DNA of 64,000 nucleotides from Nocardia bovistercoris (GTDB lineage Bacteria > Actinomycetota > Actinomycetes > Mycobacteriales > Mycobacteriaceae): assembly GCF_015674855.1 (NCBI RefSeq), contig NZ_JADMLG010000004.1, positions 496,001 to 560,000 on the forward strand, given 5' to 3'. Of this stretch, positions 51,035 through 61,897 are shown in pieces (positions within the stretch are counted from its first letter, which is position 1; each line of letters begins with the position of its first letter). Under the pieces are notes generated by a model. It saw only the letters and a program-made list of their open reading frames with translations. It did no database searches and was not told the DNA's origin. The position numbers and the translations under genes were made by a program.

Positions 51035-51285
51035 CGTGGCGGTAGTCCGTTCTGCTTGCGCCACCACGGACCGAATTCCGGGTACTTGTCGATCACATCG
51101 GGATCATAGTTCTTCCCAGGTGGATGCGTCTCGAGGGCCTTTTCGTGGGCCTGTTCGTAGGGCATCCCCTTCTCCATCAGTCCGGCGTCGGTCAACTCGT
51201 GCTTCATGAAGTTCACCTGGGCCTCGGAGAACGCCTATCCTTTGGCGATCTTGTCTCGAATCCGTTGGATCATTTCATCGTTCGC
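51031..51285 (-). pseudogene. Decayed C-terminal toxin-like remnant
   Basis: Reading upstream from the stop at 51031 the frame encodes NDEMIQRIRDKIAKG, an in-frame TAG (51235-51237), then AFSEAQVNFMKHELTDAGLM, EKGMPYEQAHEKALETHPPG and DPDVIDKYPEFGPWWRKQNG. Another stop (51286-51288) closes it. No start or N-terminal domain remains. The ending resembles C-termini of actinobacterial secreted polymorphic toxins with an HEL...H...YPEFGPWW pattern. The part from ATG 51216 could still be translated (61 residues). Confidence 0.65.
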
Positions 51286-51345
51286 TCAGAAGTGATCGAG
51301 CTTTCCCAGATGCTCAGCGACACGATGGAGCTGCTGCACGGATAG

Positions 51346-51846
51346 GTGACAACTGGTGGTGGAGTACGGAACCATGACAGAGTGGCTGATTATCAAGCTG
51401 TTGCCGCGGCACGCGAGCGCGAGTGTCGGATCCAGGCTCGCGCTTACTCGATCTGGCTCTCTGCGCTACAGCCGGCGAACATCGTCCTCAAAGTCGGAGC
51501 CGCTGTGCTCTCCGCTGTTGCCGGCGCGGCGGTTCTGGCCGGGAAAGCGGGCAACGTTCCGGGCTGTCTGGCCTTGGCGAGCGCGGTTTTCACCGTCATC
51601 CACACCCGGCTGGACTGCGATGTCCATCAGGCCGAATGCCGACGCCTCCGATCGGCGTACGACGCGCAGGCGTACCGCTATCGCTCCTTGCGCGACTTGG
51701 GCGAACCGGCAGAGCTGCACGGCGGAGTCAGCGAACTCGATACCTCACTGGCGAGCATCCGCGCGGAAGCCAAGGCGAACGCACCTAATTGGGCGGTCGA
51801 CCGGGCAACGAGACGGGAACTTGCGACTGCTGTGATCCAGCCATAG
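51346..51846 (+). CDS. Two-TM SLATT/DUF4231-like membrane protein
   Basis: 166 residues from GTG 51346. A helix (RVADYQAVAAARERECRIQA) precedes two membrane spans (IVLKVGAAVLSAVAGAAVLA; GCLALASAVFTVIHT) and a C-terminal amphipathic helix pair (DVHQAECRRLRSAYDAQAYR). This is the SLATT plan, small two-helix proteins proposed to be pore-forming effectors in nucleotide-signalled defence. No cyclase or SLOG gene is adjacent, so it may be a solitary member. Family call moderate. Confidence 0.65.
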   Translation: MTTGGGVRNHDRVADYQAVAAARERECRIQARAYSIWLSALQPANIVLKVGAAVLSAVAGAAVLAGKAGNVPGCLALASAVFTVIHTRLDCDVHQAECRRLRSAYDAQAYRYRSLRDLGEPAELHGGVSELDTSLASIRAEAKANAPNWAVDRATRRELATAVIQP

Positions 51847-52313
51847 AGCTTTCGCGGGGCCGGGGGCGACTCAACGAGGTGATCCCGCGGCTGTGCAGCG
51901 ACTGTTCATCCGGGTCGGGCGAAGAGGTCCTAACGATTGCGGAAACTATGAACGAGTCGTTGAACTCGGTCGTGAATTCGGCATAAGTCTCGGATTCAGG
52001 CGGCTGGCCGACGTCTCGATATAATTAATCACCAACAAGTAGGGCACTGTCGTTGATATGTTCCCAGAGTTGCGGAGCGCCTTCGGCTTTCATCGTGGCG
52101 GACCGGCGTGGTGCTGCCATCGTCCCGAGTCGCCGTGGCGACGTCTGCGAGTAACCGGCTACATCCCCAGACCGCGGAGTCGTCGGGTCTCGTCGCACTC
52201 ACCGAGGCTGCTGTGGTCACGCTGCATGCGGCGGTGGTGCCTCGACCCCCGGTCGAGGCCACCGCGGCGCCGGTATCCGACGATCGCGAAAAACCACCGG
52301 CCCATGCCGACTC
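51847..52313. other. Intergenic region
   Basis: No gene, RNA or notable repeat recognised over about 470 bases between two convergent genes. Confidence 0.5.
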
Positions 52314-53306
52314 TCAGTCCAGGTCGGCGAGGAATTTCAGGAGTGCGGTGTTGACTTCGGCGGGGCGTTCCTGTTGCACCCAGTGTCCGGCGCCGTCGAT
52401 CAGCACTTCGCGGTACGGGCCGGTGACTATGTCGGCGACTCGGTCGCGCGGGGTCATGTCGAGTACCGGGTCGGCGCTGCCCGCGAGGAACAGGGTCGGC
52501 GCTTCGATCGTCGCGGCGGGTGCGTCGGCGACCAGTGACCAGTTGCGGTCCATGTTCCGGTACCAGTTCAGTCCTCCGGTGAAGCCGGTGCGCGTGAATT
52601 CGGTGACGTAGTGGTCGATTTCGTTCTGGGTGATCCAGTCGGGCGCGCCGTCGGGTTCGCGTAGTCGATCGATGAATCCCTGTGGGCCGGGCGCGGTCAT
52701 CGCCGCGAGGGCCGCTTCGTATTGATCGTTGCGAAGTCCGCCGAACATGCGGCGGATGGTCCTGGCCGGGTCGGCGTCGAGTTCGGCGTCGGCGAGCCCG
52801 ACCTGTTGGAAGTAGATCACGTAGAAGAATCCGTCTCCGAACGCGGTGCGCATGATTTCCAGCGGGGGCTGTGGCATGCGAGGCGTGGGCGGCACGCTCA
52901 GCAGCGCCACCGCGGAGGTGCGTTGGGGATACAGCAAGGGGAAGTGGGCGGCGACCACCGAGCCCCAGTCGTGTCCGATGATCACGGCGGTGTCGGCGCC
53001 GACGTCGTCGAGCAGGCCGGTGAGGTCGGCGGTGAGGTTCACGATGTCGTAGTCCTCGACGGCGTCCGGCCTGCTCGAGCCGCCGTAGCCGCGCTGGTCG
53101 GGGGCGATGACGTGGTATCCGGCGGCGGCGAGCGCGGGGATCTGATGCCGCCACGAATACGCGAGTTCCGGGAACCCGTGCGCGAGAAGCACTACGGGCG
53201 CGCCTCGATCGCCTGCCTCGGTCACCCGTAACCGCACGCCGTTGGTTTCGATGGAACGCTCTGTGATGTTGTGCACCCACTCAACAAACCACAGTGATCG
53301 ACACAT
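52314..53306 (-). CDS. Epoxide hydrolase-type alpha/beta hydrolase
   Basis: 330 residues from ATG 53306; GTG 53276 (HNITERSIETNGVRL) is an alternative start. VVLLAHGFPELAYSWRHQIP gives the HGxP oxyanion loop, VIIGHDWGSVVAAHFPLLYP the nucleophile Asp, and DGAGHWVQQERP the catalytic His. These are the marks of soluble epoxide hydrolases such as the mycobacterial EphA group. Likely opens epoxides to diols. It converges with the SLATT-like gene and is divergent from the nitrate reductase. Confidence 0.92.
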   Translation of the reverse strand: MCRSLWFVEWVHNITERSIETNGVRLRVTEAGDRGAPVVLLAHGFPELAYSWRHQIPALAAAGYHVIAPDQRGYGGSSRPDAVEDYDIVNLTADLTGLLDDVGADTAVIIGHDWGSVVAAHFPLLYPQRTSAVALLSVPPTPRMPQPPLEIMRTAFGDGFFYVIYFQQVGLADAELDADPARTIRRMFGGLRNDQYEAALAAMTAPGPQGFIDRLREPDGAPDWITQNEIDHYVTEFTRTGFTGGLNWYRNMDRNWSLVADAPAATIEAPTLFLAGSADPVLDMTPRDRVADIVTGPYREVLIDGAGHWVQQERPAEVNTALLKFLADLD

Positions 53307-53524
53307 GTCAGCAAAAATTTGACGAGTGTCAGAAATGTTCGACGACCGTCTGGCCTCCGCTGCGCACGGACGTGCCTGTGAGCAGGCTCTCAGTCGCGCA
53401 CGATCGCGGGTGCGGTGGTGAGAGGTGAATGTAACGACCGGCCCCGGCATATGTGACCGGCAGGTAACACCGGATTCCTAGCCTGGCGAACCGGTGGGTG
53501 CGTGCTGGTTCGGGAGGAGTCACG

Positions 53525-56500
53525 ATGGCAACGGAAGCGAACACGGCGCGCACGGTGTGCTCGTACTGCGGCGTCGGCTGCGGGGTTGTCCTGGATGTCA
53601 CCGTCGGTCCCGAAGGAAAACCGCTGGTCAAGAAGGTCGCGGGCGATAAGGCGCACCCGGCCAACGGTGGCAGGCTGTGCACCAAGGGCGCGACCCACGC
53701 CGATATGCTGGCCGCCGACGACGGCCGTCTGCGCACGGCTCTGGTGCGTGCCGAACGGGGCGCGGCGCCGCAGGCTCGTCCGGCCGATCAGGTGATCGCC
53801 GAGACCGCCGCCCGGCTGCGCGCGATCCTCGACGAGCACGGCCCGGACGCGGTCGCGCTCTATGTTTCCGGTCAGATGACCCTCGAGGCCCAGTATTTGG
53901 CGAACAAGTTGGCCAAAGGTTTCATCGGCACCAACCAGATCGAATCCAACTCCCGGCTGTGCATGGCCAGCGCGGGCAGCGGCTACAAACTGTCGCTCGG
54001 TTCGGACGGCCCGCCCGGCTCGTACGACGACTTCGACCACGCCGACGTGTTCTTCGTGATCGGCGCGAATATGGCCGACTGCCATCCGATCCTGTTCCTG
54101 CGCATGATGGATCGCGTCAAGGCCGGAGCGAAACTGATCGTGGTCGATCCGCGCCGCAACGCCACCGCCGACAAGGCCGATCTGTTCCTGCCGATCAAAC
54201 CCGGGACCGATCTGGCTCTGCTCAACGGTCTGCTGCATCTGCTGGTCGCGAACGGTCACGTCGATGAACAGTTCGTCGCCGAGCACACCGAGGGCTGGGA
54301 CGAGATGCCGACCTTCCTCGCCGACTACACGCCCGAGGCGGTCGCCGAGATCACCGACCTACCCGTCGCCGACATCCGCGCGGCCGCGCAGTGGATCGGC
54401 GGGGCGAGGGAGTGGATGAGCTGCTGGACAATGGGTCTGAACCAGTCCACCCACGGCACCTGGAACACCAACGCCTTGGTGAACCTGCATCTGGCTACCG
54501 GGGCGATCTGCCGCCCCGGTAGCGGCCCGTTCTCGCTGACCGGTCAACCCAACGCGATGGGCGGGCGCGAAATGGGTTACATGGGACCGGGATTGCCCGG
54601 CCAGCGCTCGGTGCTGTTCGAATCGGACCGCGCGTTCATCGAGGACCTGTGGAATCTGCCGTCGGGGCGGCTGCGCACCGAGGTCGGGTCCGGCACCATC
54701 GACATGTATTCGCGGATGGCCGCCGGTGAGATCAAAGCCTGCTGGATCATCTGCACGAATCCGGTCGCGACCGTCGCCAATCGAAAGACCGTGCTGGCCG
54801 GGCTCGAGGCCGCCGAGTTGGTGATCACCCAGGACGTTTTCGCCGAGACCGAGACCAACGCCTACGCCGACGTGATCCTGCCTGCCACCCTGTGGGTCGA
54901 GGGGGAGGGGGTGATGATCAACTCCGAACGCAACCTCACCCTGGTTCCGAAGACGATTCCCGCGCCCGGCGAGGCCCGGCCGGACTGGCGGATCATCGCC
55001 GAGATCGCCTGCGCGATGGGCTATTCCGACGGCTTCACCTACTCGAACGCCGAGGAGATCTTCGAAGAGATCAAACGGGCGAACAATCCCAAGACCGGCT
55101 ACGACCTGCGCGGGGTCAGCTACGAGCGGCTACGCGAGGGGCCGGTGCAGTGGCCGTGCGCCCCGGATGGCCCCGTGCGCAACCCCATCCGTTACCGCAA
55201 CGACGGCGTCAGCCAGACGTTGCTGCGCCACGAGGACGGCACCACACCGCGATTGGCGTTCCCGACAGCATCCGGACGCGCGGTGTTCTTCGCCCGCCCG
55301 CATCTGAACGCCGCCGAACTTCCCGACGACGACTACCCGTTCGTGCTCAATACAGGTCGCGTGCAGCATCAATGGCACACCCTCACCAAGACCGGGAAGG
55401 TCGCCAAACTCAACAAACTGAATCCTGGTCCGTTCATCGAGATCCACCCCGGCGACGCCGCCGCACTCGAGATCGCCGACGGTGACGCGGTCGAGATCTC
55501 TTCCCGGCGCGGGCGTGCGGTGCTGCCCGCTGTTCTCACCGACCGGGTGCGTCCGGGAAACACCTTCGCTCCGTTCCACTGGAACGACCTGTTCGGCGAA
55601 TACACGACCATCAACGCCGTCACCAACGACGCCATCGATCCCATCTCCCAGCAACCCGAATTCAAGGTCTGCGCGGTCGCCCTGGCCAAGGCGACCGTCC
55701 TCGCACTCGCCGAACCCGCCGCGCCTCGAGCGATCACGGCCACGCCCGGCACCGTCGCGCAACCCGTTCCGACGCCGGCGCCGGTTGGTACCGGCGGACG
55801 AGCACAGGCGGCGGCCACCCTGCTGGGACTCGGCCCGCTGGCGCCACCCGCGCTCGACGACATCGAGCGCGCCTTCCTCTCCGGATTCCTGGCCGGAATC
55901 GACTCGACCGGCAACACCGCACCGGTCCTACCCGCCACCGCACCACTGAGCCCGCAAACGTCCGGGTGGGTCAACGGACTGCTCGCGGGCATGTTCGCCC
56001 CCACCGCGCCCTCGCTGCCTGCCACCACGCCGGACCGACCAACGGGCGTGCAACCGCCTGAGCCCGACGTCGCACCCGCTCGGGAGGTCGTGGTGTTGTG
56101 GGCCTCCCAAACCGGCAACGCCGAAGACTTCGCCACCGGCGCCCTGGCCACCGCGGTCACCGGGACCGGGCGGGCGCCGAGGGTGCTCGGCATGGACGAA
56201 ACCACCGCCGATGCCCTACCCGCGGGGTCGGATCTGCTCGTGATCAGCAGCACCTTCGGCGACGGCGACGCACCCGACAACGGCGCCGCGTTCTGGCAGT
56301 CGCTGTCGACATTGCCCGACGGCGCGCTCGCGGGTACCCGGTTCGCGGTCCTTGCCTTCGGGGACTCCAACTACGACGACTTCTGCGGGCACGGCCGCAA
56401 ACTCGACGAACGCCTCGCCACGCTCGGCGCACAACGCCTGGTCCCGCGGGTGGACTGCGAGCCGGACTTCGAAGACCCGGCCGGGGTATGGCTCGAACAG

Positions 56501-57721
56501 GTTCTGGGAGTACTGAGCACCACACCACCCGCCGCGGCAACGTCGAGCCCTACGCCCGACCCGGCCGCACCCTCCCGACCCGGCGGTCCGGGTGCGGTTG
56601 CCGAACCCGTGACCGAGACGCCACGGGGGCGACTGGTCGGCAACCGCCTGCTGAGTCTGCCCGGAGCACGGAAAGAGGTGCGGCAGTTCAGCTTCGACCT
56701 CACCGATACGGGCCTGACCTACGACGTCGGCGACGCGCTCGGCGTGCGGCCGGTCAACGACGTCGGCCTGGTCTGGGAATGGTTCGCGCGCACCGGCCTC
56801 GACCCGGCCCTGGAAGTCGAGATCCCCAAGGTCGGCGCGGTCTCGCTGGCCGCGGCCGTCGAAGAACACCTCGACCTGACCAGGATCACCACCGAACTCC
56901 TGCGCTTCCTGGCCGAGCAGACCGGCGAGCACGTCCTGAAAACCCTGCTGCGGCCCGACAACAAGGGCGAACTCGCGAAATGGACGTGGGGCCGCCAGCC
57001 TGTCGACGTCGCCACCGAGTACGCTGTGCGCGCCGACGGACATCAATGGGTCGCGATGCTGAAAAAGCTGCAGCCGCGCCTGTATTCGATTTCCTCCAGC
57101 CCGTTGGTCGACCCGCGATCGGTGTCGACGACGGTGTCGGTGGTGCGTTACGAGAGCCCGATCTGCGCGCGTCGCGGCGGACTGTGCTCGACCTATCTCG
57201 CCGACGCCGAACCCGACCAGCCATTAGCCTTGCACGTGCAACGCGCACCACACTTCCGCCCGCCCGACGACCCCACGACCGCCGCGATCATGGTCGGCCC
57301 CGGCACCGGCGTCGCGCCCTTCGTCGGTTTCCTGCAACACCGCGCCGCTCGCGGTGATTCGGGCCGCAACTGGCTGTTCTTCGGTGAACAACACGAAGCC
57401 ACCGACTTCTACTACCGCGACGAACTCGACACCCTGCGCGAACAAGGCGTCCTCACCCGTCTCGACGTCGCCTTCTCCCGCGACCAACGCGCCAAGATCT
57501 ACGTCCAGAACCGCATGCGCGAACACGGCGCGCAACTCTGGTCATGGCTCGACTCCGGCGCGCACTTCTACATCTGCGGCGACGCCAACCGCATGGCCGA
57601 GGACGTCGACCGAGCTCTCCGCGAAATCATCGCCCACCACGGCAATCTCGACTCCGACGACACCGACGCCTACGTCAAGAAGCTGTCCTCCGACAAACGC
57701 TACGTCAAGGACGTCTACTGA
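53525..57721 (+). CDS. Assimilatory nitrate reductase fused to a sulfite-reductase-type diflavin reductase
   Basis: 1398 residues from ATG 53525 (GGGAGGAG upstream). Residues 1-720 are a bis-MGD molybdoenzyme with a 4Fe-4S site (Cys12, Cys15, Cys19, Cys52) and segments [20 protein letters not shown] and [20 protein letters not shown], of the Nas/Nar type. A Pro/Ala-rich linker with [14 protein letters not shown] follows (about 770-850). About 854-990 is a flavodoxin ([20 protein letters not shown]), 1035-1250 the FAD-binding CPR-type domain with [12 protein letters not shown], and 1255-1398 the NADPH domain ([21 protein letters not shown] end). So NADPH electrons pass FAD, FMN, Fe-S to molybdenum in one chain to make nitrite. 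Reminiscent of mycobacterial NasN-type enzymes. Confidence 0.95.
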   Translation: MATEANTARTVCSYCGVGCGVVLDVTVGPEGKPLVKKVAGDKAHPANGGRLCTKGATHADMLAADDGRLRTALVRAERGAAPQARPADQVIAETAARLRAILDEHGPDAVALYVSGQMTLEAQYLANKLAKGFIGTNQIESNSRLCMASAGSGYKLSLGSDGPPGSYDDFDHADVFFVIGANMADCHPILFLRMMDRVKAGAKLIVVDPRRNATADKADLFLPIKPGTDLALLNGLLHLLVANGHVDEQFVAEHTEGWDEMPTFLADYTPEAVAEITDLPVADIRAAAQWIGGAREWMSCWTMGLNQSTHGTWNTNALVNLHLATGAICRPGSGPFSLTGQPNAMGGREMGYMGPGLPGQRSVLFESDRAFIEDLWNLPSGRLRTEVGSGTIDMYSRMAAGEIKACWIICTNPVATVANRKTVLAGLEAAELVITQDVFAETETNAYADVILPATLWVEGEGVMINSERNLTLVPKTIPAPGEARPDWRIIAEIACAMGYSDGFTYSNAEEIFEEIKRANNPKTGYDLRGVSYERLREGPVQWPCAPDGPVRNPIRYRNDGVSQTLLRHEDGTTPRLAFPTASGRAVFFARPHLNAAELPDDDYPFVLNTGRVQHQWHTLTKTGKVAKLNKLNPGPFIEIHPGDAAALEIADGDAVEISSRRGRAVLPAVLTDRVRPGNTFAPFHWNDLFGEYTTINAVTNDAIDPISQQPEFKVCAVALAKATVLALAEPAAPRAITATPGTVAQPVPTPAPVGTGGRAQAAATLLGLGPLAPPALDDIERAFLSGFLAGIDSTGNTAPVLPATAPLSPQTSGWVNGLLAGMFAPTAPSLPATTPDRPTGVQPPEPDVAPAREVVVLWASQTGNAEDFATGALATAVTGTGRAPRVLGMDETTADALPAGSDLLVISSTFGDGDAPDNGAAFWQSLSTLPDGALAGTRFAVLAFGDSNYDDFCGHGRKLDERLATLGAQRLVPRVDCEPDFEDPAGVWLEQVLGVLSTTPPAAATSSPTPDPAAPSRPGGPGAVAEPVTETPRGRLVGNRLLSLPGARKEVRQFSFDLTDTGLTYDVGDALGVRPVNDVGLVWEWFARTGLDPALEVEIPKVGAVSLAAAVEEHLDLTRITTELLRFLAEQTGEHVLKTLLRPDNKGELAKWTWGRQPVDVATEYAVRADGHQWVAMLKKLQPRLYSISSSPLVDPRSVSTTVSVVRYESPICARRGGLCSTYLADAEPDQPLALHVQRAPHFRPPDDPTTAAIMVGPGTGVAPFVGFLQHRAARGDSGRNWLFFGEQHEATDFYYRDELDTLREQGVLTRLDVAFSRDQRAKIYVQNRMREHGAQLWSWLDSGAHFYICGDANRMAEDVDRALREIIAHHGNLDSDDTDAYVKKLSSDKRYVKDVY

Positions 57722-57962
57722 CAGAGACAGCCGGGCGGGTGATGGCCCCGAGGCTCGGGCAGTCGTCAGGAAGTCGGGCTGCGAGGGCGCTTGCCGGATC
57801 ATCGGATCGCTTGTGTGTAACGGGTCGGGGGTGGCTCACGACAGTGAACGTGAGTGTTCGTTATCCGCTCGCGGGGAACTGACAGTCGTCTGGAATTGAC
57901 CGAGCCCGTTGCGCGCCTGGTTGTTTCAGGTGCGGGAACGCGTGCTGTGACAGGGGAGGATC

Positions 57963-58748
57963 ATGCGGATTTCGGGTATGGGACGTTGGCGCTCGGTTGC
58001 GGGATCGGTTCTGGGGATCGTGGTCCCGGTGCTGGTCCTGAGCGGGTGCACGGCGGAGGAACAAGGGTCCGATACGGCGCAGTCCGGTGTCACGGCTACT
58101 TCGAGTGGCGTGGCGAAGACGCCGCCCAAGACCACGACCGCGGCTTCCGGGGATCGTGGTGAGACGGGCGGAGGTTCGGGTGGTGGAGGTGGATCGGGAA
58201 CCGGGCAGGCAGGCGCGCCCGGTGGGACCGACACCTGCGGCGCGACGCTCTGCGGGACCACGCAGGCCCCGGCGCCGGGTGGCACCGACACGTGTGGTGC
58301 GACGTTGTGCGGGGCCACCGATCAACAGCCCGCGCCCGCCGCGCTCTGGGATCCCTGTGCGATATCCGCCGCGGATATCAGCGGGCAGGGGTTCCGTGCC
58401 GACAGTGAGACGGCGATCAACGGGGACGACGGCTCGAGCAAGAACTGCCGATGGAAGTCGTCCACGGACAAGTTCGAACTGACGGTCGTCGCGACGCGGA
58501 TGACGTTGTACGGATTCCAGGAGGTCGGCAAGTATGTGGACTTCAGCACGTTGACCGTTGGCGGTCGACAGGCGCACCAGTTCCGAGCGCGGCAGGACGG
58601 CAACAAGATCGGGTGCTATGTCGGCTTCGAGGTATCGGGTGGTTTCGTCGCGTTCGTGACACGGAATCTGCAGCCTGACGCACCCGAAGAGCCCTGTGCC
58701 GCAGCGCGACGCGTAGCCGGTGGTCTGGTCGGGTACGTGCCGAGTTGA
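57963..58748 (+). CDS. DUF3558-type lipoprotein with Cys repeats
   Basis: 261 residues. Signal sequence with lipobox LSGC (Cys about 29), a Ser/Thr/Gly-rich linker, two exact-type repeats of GGTDTCGATLCG (about 83-115), then a DUF3558 domain (WDPCAISAADISGQGF; CRWKSSTDKFELTVVATRMT; FVAFVTRNLQPDAPEEPC) as found in mycobacterial lipoproteins. Anchored outside the membrane; function unknown. The repeat contributes four Cys, perhaps disulfide-bonded. Confidence 0.88.
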   Translation: MRISGMGRWRSVAGSVLGIVVPVLVLSGCTAEEQGSDTAQSGVTATSSGVAKTPPKTTTAASGDRGETGGGSGGGGGSGTGQAGAPGGTDTCGATLCGTTQAPAPGGTDTCGATLCGATDQQPAPAALWDPCAISAADISGQGFRADSETAINGDDGSSKNCRWKSSTDKFELTVVATRMTLYGFQEVGKYVDFSTLTVGGRQAHQFRARQDGNKIGCYVGFEVSGGFVAFVTRNLQPDAPEEPCAAARRVAGGLVGYVPS

Positions 58749-59281
58749 TCCCCGGGGGAGCCGTTGGATCGCGGCGGCTCCCCGCCGGTGGCACCGCTCG
58801 TCAGTCTCGATCCGGCGGGTCGTGATCCGAAGGCCAGAAGATCATCGCGACCACGACCGCCACCGGGAGTGCCGTCACGATCCGAGGCCCACCTGTGTGG
58901 CGTTCACCGTTGCACTCCGCAGGCCGAGGACGCGGCCGGTGCGCGTGCGGTGCTTACCGCTGTGCGCGGGATGTTCGCCATGGCCGAGCAGTTCGCCCGC
59001 GCGGCGGGTGCGTGGGCACGACGACGAACTCGCGATGTGGCGGTTGTGGGAAAGCACTGCCGATCCGGCGGGATTCGAGGCTGCGTCCTATTGACATCTG
59101 CCGCGTCGAAACAGTGGCGAGCGTGGGATGTGTTGCGGCGGTGACGTGTCAGGGACGGCCGGGGTGCCGTCTTCCGCCATTGTGCCGCCACGATGCCGCC
59201 GATCGGGAAGCGGTGTGGTGCTTTTCGCCGCGAGCGGGACGGGTGCCGGCGCACACTCGTAGCACTAGCGGAAGGCTCGTC
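58749..59281. other. Spacer with one possible 25-aa membrane peptide
   Basis: No full gene. On the minus strand 58878-58801 a GTG-started frame encodes VTALPVAVVVVAMIFWPSDH then DPPDRD, which looks like a tiny membrane protein; evidence is only composition. A decayed reading frame in the rest is possible but not supportable. Confidence 0.35.
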
Positions 59282-60214
59282 ATGTCCAGAATCTCCACGA
59301 CATCAACAACTCTCGATGATCGACTGCGTCGTGCGCCGCGGCTGCGGAGTGTCCGGCTCGGACTGTTGCGCTTGACCTATGTCCCGGATGGGTATGTGGC
59401 GTTGAAGCCGAAGGGGTGGTTGCCGACGGCCACCGACGAGGACTGGGTCGCGCATGCCGACCACCTCGACGACAACGGGTATCTCGTCGCCGGGTTGGGT
59501 GGGCTGTTGGTGCAGCGGGGCCGGCGGGCGTTGCTGATCGACGCGGGGGCGGGGCCGGTGGATGTGCCGGATATGGCGGAGAATCCGATCACCGGGGAAA
59601 TGCGTTCCGGTGCGCTGTTGGACAATCTCGCGAAGGTCGACGGGCTCGGGAGTATCGAAGCGGTCGCGATCACGCACCTGCATTTCGACCATCTGGGGTG
59701 GACTCTGCAGGCGGGCGCGGGTGCGGTGACGCCGTTCCGGGATGCCCGATATTACGTCGGTGAGACCGAATGGCGGTGGTGGCGGTCGTTGACTCCCGCC
59801 ATGATCGACACGTTCCCGGAGTGGTCGAGAGGCAGTTTGCCGAATCGGCAGGTCCTCGACATCATCGCCGCACGCGTCGATACCGTCGCCGATGGCGCTC
59901 GCGTATTTCCCGGCGTGCACGCGGTCGCTATTCCGGGGCACACCACGGGCCACCTCGGATTCTCCATACGGTCTCGTGGTCGGCGCATGATCGCGTTCGG
60001 CGACACCTTCCATTCACCAGTGCAGATCAGCCACCCGGAATGGGTCGCCGCGGTCGACTTCGAACCGGAGGACGCCGTCGAGCATCGGCGCGAACTCATC
60101 GAGCGACTGGCCGACAGCGGTGACCTCGCCTTCGGCATCCACTTCGCGGACGTGCCGTTCGGCCGCGTTCGGCGCGACGATTCCGGAAGGGCCACCTGGG
60201 TGCCCTGTGATTGA
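59282..60214 (+). CDS. MBL-fold metallohydrolase
   Basis: 310 residues from ATG 59282. Metal site ITHLHFDHLGW (H-x-H-x-D-H, about 141-151), then AIPGHTTGHLGF, FGDTFHSPVQISHPEW for the third and fourth ligand groups. It resembles lactonase/AidC-like or arylsulfatase-like MBL hydrolases. Substrate unknown; cytosolic as no signal peptide is present. Not closely related to the element's target MBL gene at 11390. Confidence 0.88.
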   Translation: MSRISTTSTTLDDRLRRAPRLRSVRLGLLRLTYVPDGYVALKPKGWLPTATDEDWVAHADHLDDNGYLVAGLGGLLVQRGRRALLIDAGAGPVDVPDMAENPITGEMRSGALLDNLAKVDGLGSIEAVAITHLHFDHLGWTLQAGAGAVTPFRDARYYVGETEWRWWRSLTPAMIDTFPEWSRGSLPNRQVLDIIAARVDTVADGARVFPGVHAVAIPGHTTGHLGFSIRSRGRRMIAFGDTFHSPVQISHPEWVAAVDFEPEDAVEHRRELIERLADSGDLAFGIHFADVPFGRVRRDDSGRATWVPCD

Positions 60215-60469
60215 TCCGGCGACAAGAAGCGCGGTGGGCGCCCACTCGCGCGCATCGCGGAAGTAGTCGGGTCGGCGGGCCGCCGGGCCGTTCCTCGTCG
60301 AACGAATTCGAGCGACGATCCGGTCGCTCGCGACTGTGCGTACTGTTTCGCGTCGTCGCGGATCATCGACCCCGGCGCGGGAATGCCACATCGAATTCCC
60401 GATACTCGGCCGAAATCCCGTACTCCTAGCGTTGCCTTCCGCGTGCTGATCGCGTCCACGGTGACATGT

Positions 60470-60766
60470 TCAGCTCGGCGGTCCCATGGTGATCGTGCGG
60501 ACCCGGTTGCGGGTCTGCTCGGCCGCGCTGCTGTCCTCGCTGATACCGACGACCTCGATGAATGTCCTCGATCCCACCGACAGGCAGGTGACGAGCACCG
60601 AAACCGGTGAACCGTCGAGGGTTCCGGCTCCGCCGATATGCGGTTCGGCGGTGAAGGTGATGTCGAGGCCGGTCTCGGTGATGGCGATTTTCGCGTCGCG
60701 GAAAGCTTCGCCCTGCGACTTGGCCCGCGTGTCGGAACCGACATGAATGATGGGTGAGTGCGCCAT
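60470..60766 (-). CDS. Conserved hypothetical protein (98 aa)
   Basis: ATG 60766 with GGAGG upstream. Sequence PIIHVGSDTRAKSQGEAFRD, AKIAITETGLDITFTAEPHI, SVLVTCLSVGSRTFIEVVGI: beta-rich, soluble. A family not recognised. Single gene. Confidence 0.6.
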   Translation of the reverse strand: MAHSPIIHVGSDTRAKSQGEAFRDAKIAITETGLDITFTAEPHIGGAGTLDGSPVSVLVTCLSVGSRTFIEVVGISEDSSAAEQTRNRVRTITMGPPS

Positions 60767-60919
60767 GGTTGCCTCCTCGTGGCTGAGTTCGAAATCTGTT
60801 CTCGCGCGTATTCATCGTGCGATGTCCGGAAAGTGGCGGAAAGGGTAACGCGCTACTCGAATCGGCGGCCTGCACGTCACCGCGATGGAATCCGCAGTCG
60901 CGGGATCGCGTTCGGTTGT

Positions 60920-61897
60920 TCACCACTGGGCCCATACACGTTCGGGACACTCCCAGGACACCTTGTCCGGATCCGGATAGGCGTCGGTGATCTCGGTGAA
61001 CTTTGTCGATCGCGTGACACTGACGACAGCCGAATTGGCAGGCACGATCAGTACGAATCCATTGCCGGGCGACCATTTCGCCGAGACCAGTACCCAGAGA
61101 TCCTTGCGCGCGACGAGTGTGCGCAAGCACTGGTAGCGATAGGTGTTCGGGCTGCCGGGTTGAGCTTCGACCAGGGTCTCGGCGACAAGACCTATCGGCA
61201 CGTCGAGTCGATCCTTGCTCACGATGGTGACCACGGATTGTCTCGACCAGATGTCGTGCGCGAGCGACGTCGCGTGGTCTTCGGCGAGACTCGTGGCGAA
61301 CGAGTTCATGAGGTTGAAGGCCGCGGCAAGGCTGACCGCGATCGCGAGGATCTGTCCGATTCGCGTCTCGGTCTTCGGCTCCGAAGGTTCGGTCGCTGCC
61401 GAGAGCCAATAGCCGACGACCACCAGCAGGCCTCCCACCCCGAGCGTGAAGGGTGAGAAGGCCCATCTCATGAAGGGAAGTTCGGATATGGGGCCGGGCA
61501 ACACAACTCCGATGACACCGGTGGCTATGAGGACTATTCCGAGTGCCAGACCGCTGCGGCCCGCGGTGCGAACAAGATCCGTCCGTCGACCCGACTCGAT
61601 CAGGCGATGGGTGTACGCGCTGATCCACAGCGCCGCGAACCATCCGGTGAGCAGCAGCAACAGCGGTAGGTAGAGCACGCTCACGCTGTGGACGACGTAG
61701 TCGCTGGACGTGAATCCGATGGCATCACAGTCGATACCGAAGTATCCGAGCCTTTTGCGTGTGTAGACGTAGCCGAAGTAGTAGCACAGACCCGTGATGA
61801 TCGTGGTCGGAGCGGCCACCACGCCGAGGATGCCCATCCATCTGTGGAATGTGGGTCGCGTCGCCTCGGGTTCGACGTCATCCACCGGTCGGACCAT
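60920..61897 (-). CDS. Hypothetical multi-pass membrane protein (325 aa)
   Basis: From ATG 61897, 20 bases inside the end of the upstream lipoprotein gene. Four membrane segments (GILGVVAAPTTIITGLCYYF; VLYLPLLLLLTGWFAALWIS; LALGIVLIATGVIGVVLP; LGVGGLLVVVGYWLSA) plus one more (ILAIAVSLAAAFNLMNSFAT) and an extracytoplasmic C-terminal domain (TIVSKDRLDVPIGLVAETLV; WVLVSAKWSPGNGFVLIVPA). Family unknown. Co-transcribed with the Pro-rich lipoprotein. Confidence 0.75.
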   Translation of the reverse strand: MVRPVDDVEPEATRPTFHRWMGILGVVAAPTTIITGLCYYFGYVYTRKRLGYFGIDCDAIGFTSSDYVVHSVSVLYLPLLLLLTGWFAALWISAYTHRLIESGRRTDLVRTAGRSGLALGIVLIATGVIGVVLPGPISELPFMRWAFSPFTLGVGGLLVVVGYWLSAATEPSEPKTETRIGQILAIAVSLAAAFNLMNSFATSLAEDHATSLAHDIWSRQSVVTIVSKDRLDVPIGLVAETLVEAQPGSPNTYRYQCLRTLVARKDLWVLVSAKWSPGNGFVLIVPANSAVVSVTRSTKFTEITDAYPDPDKVSWECPERVWAQW

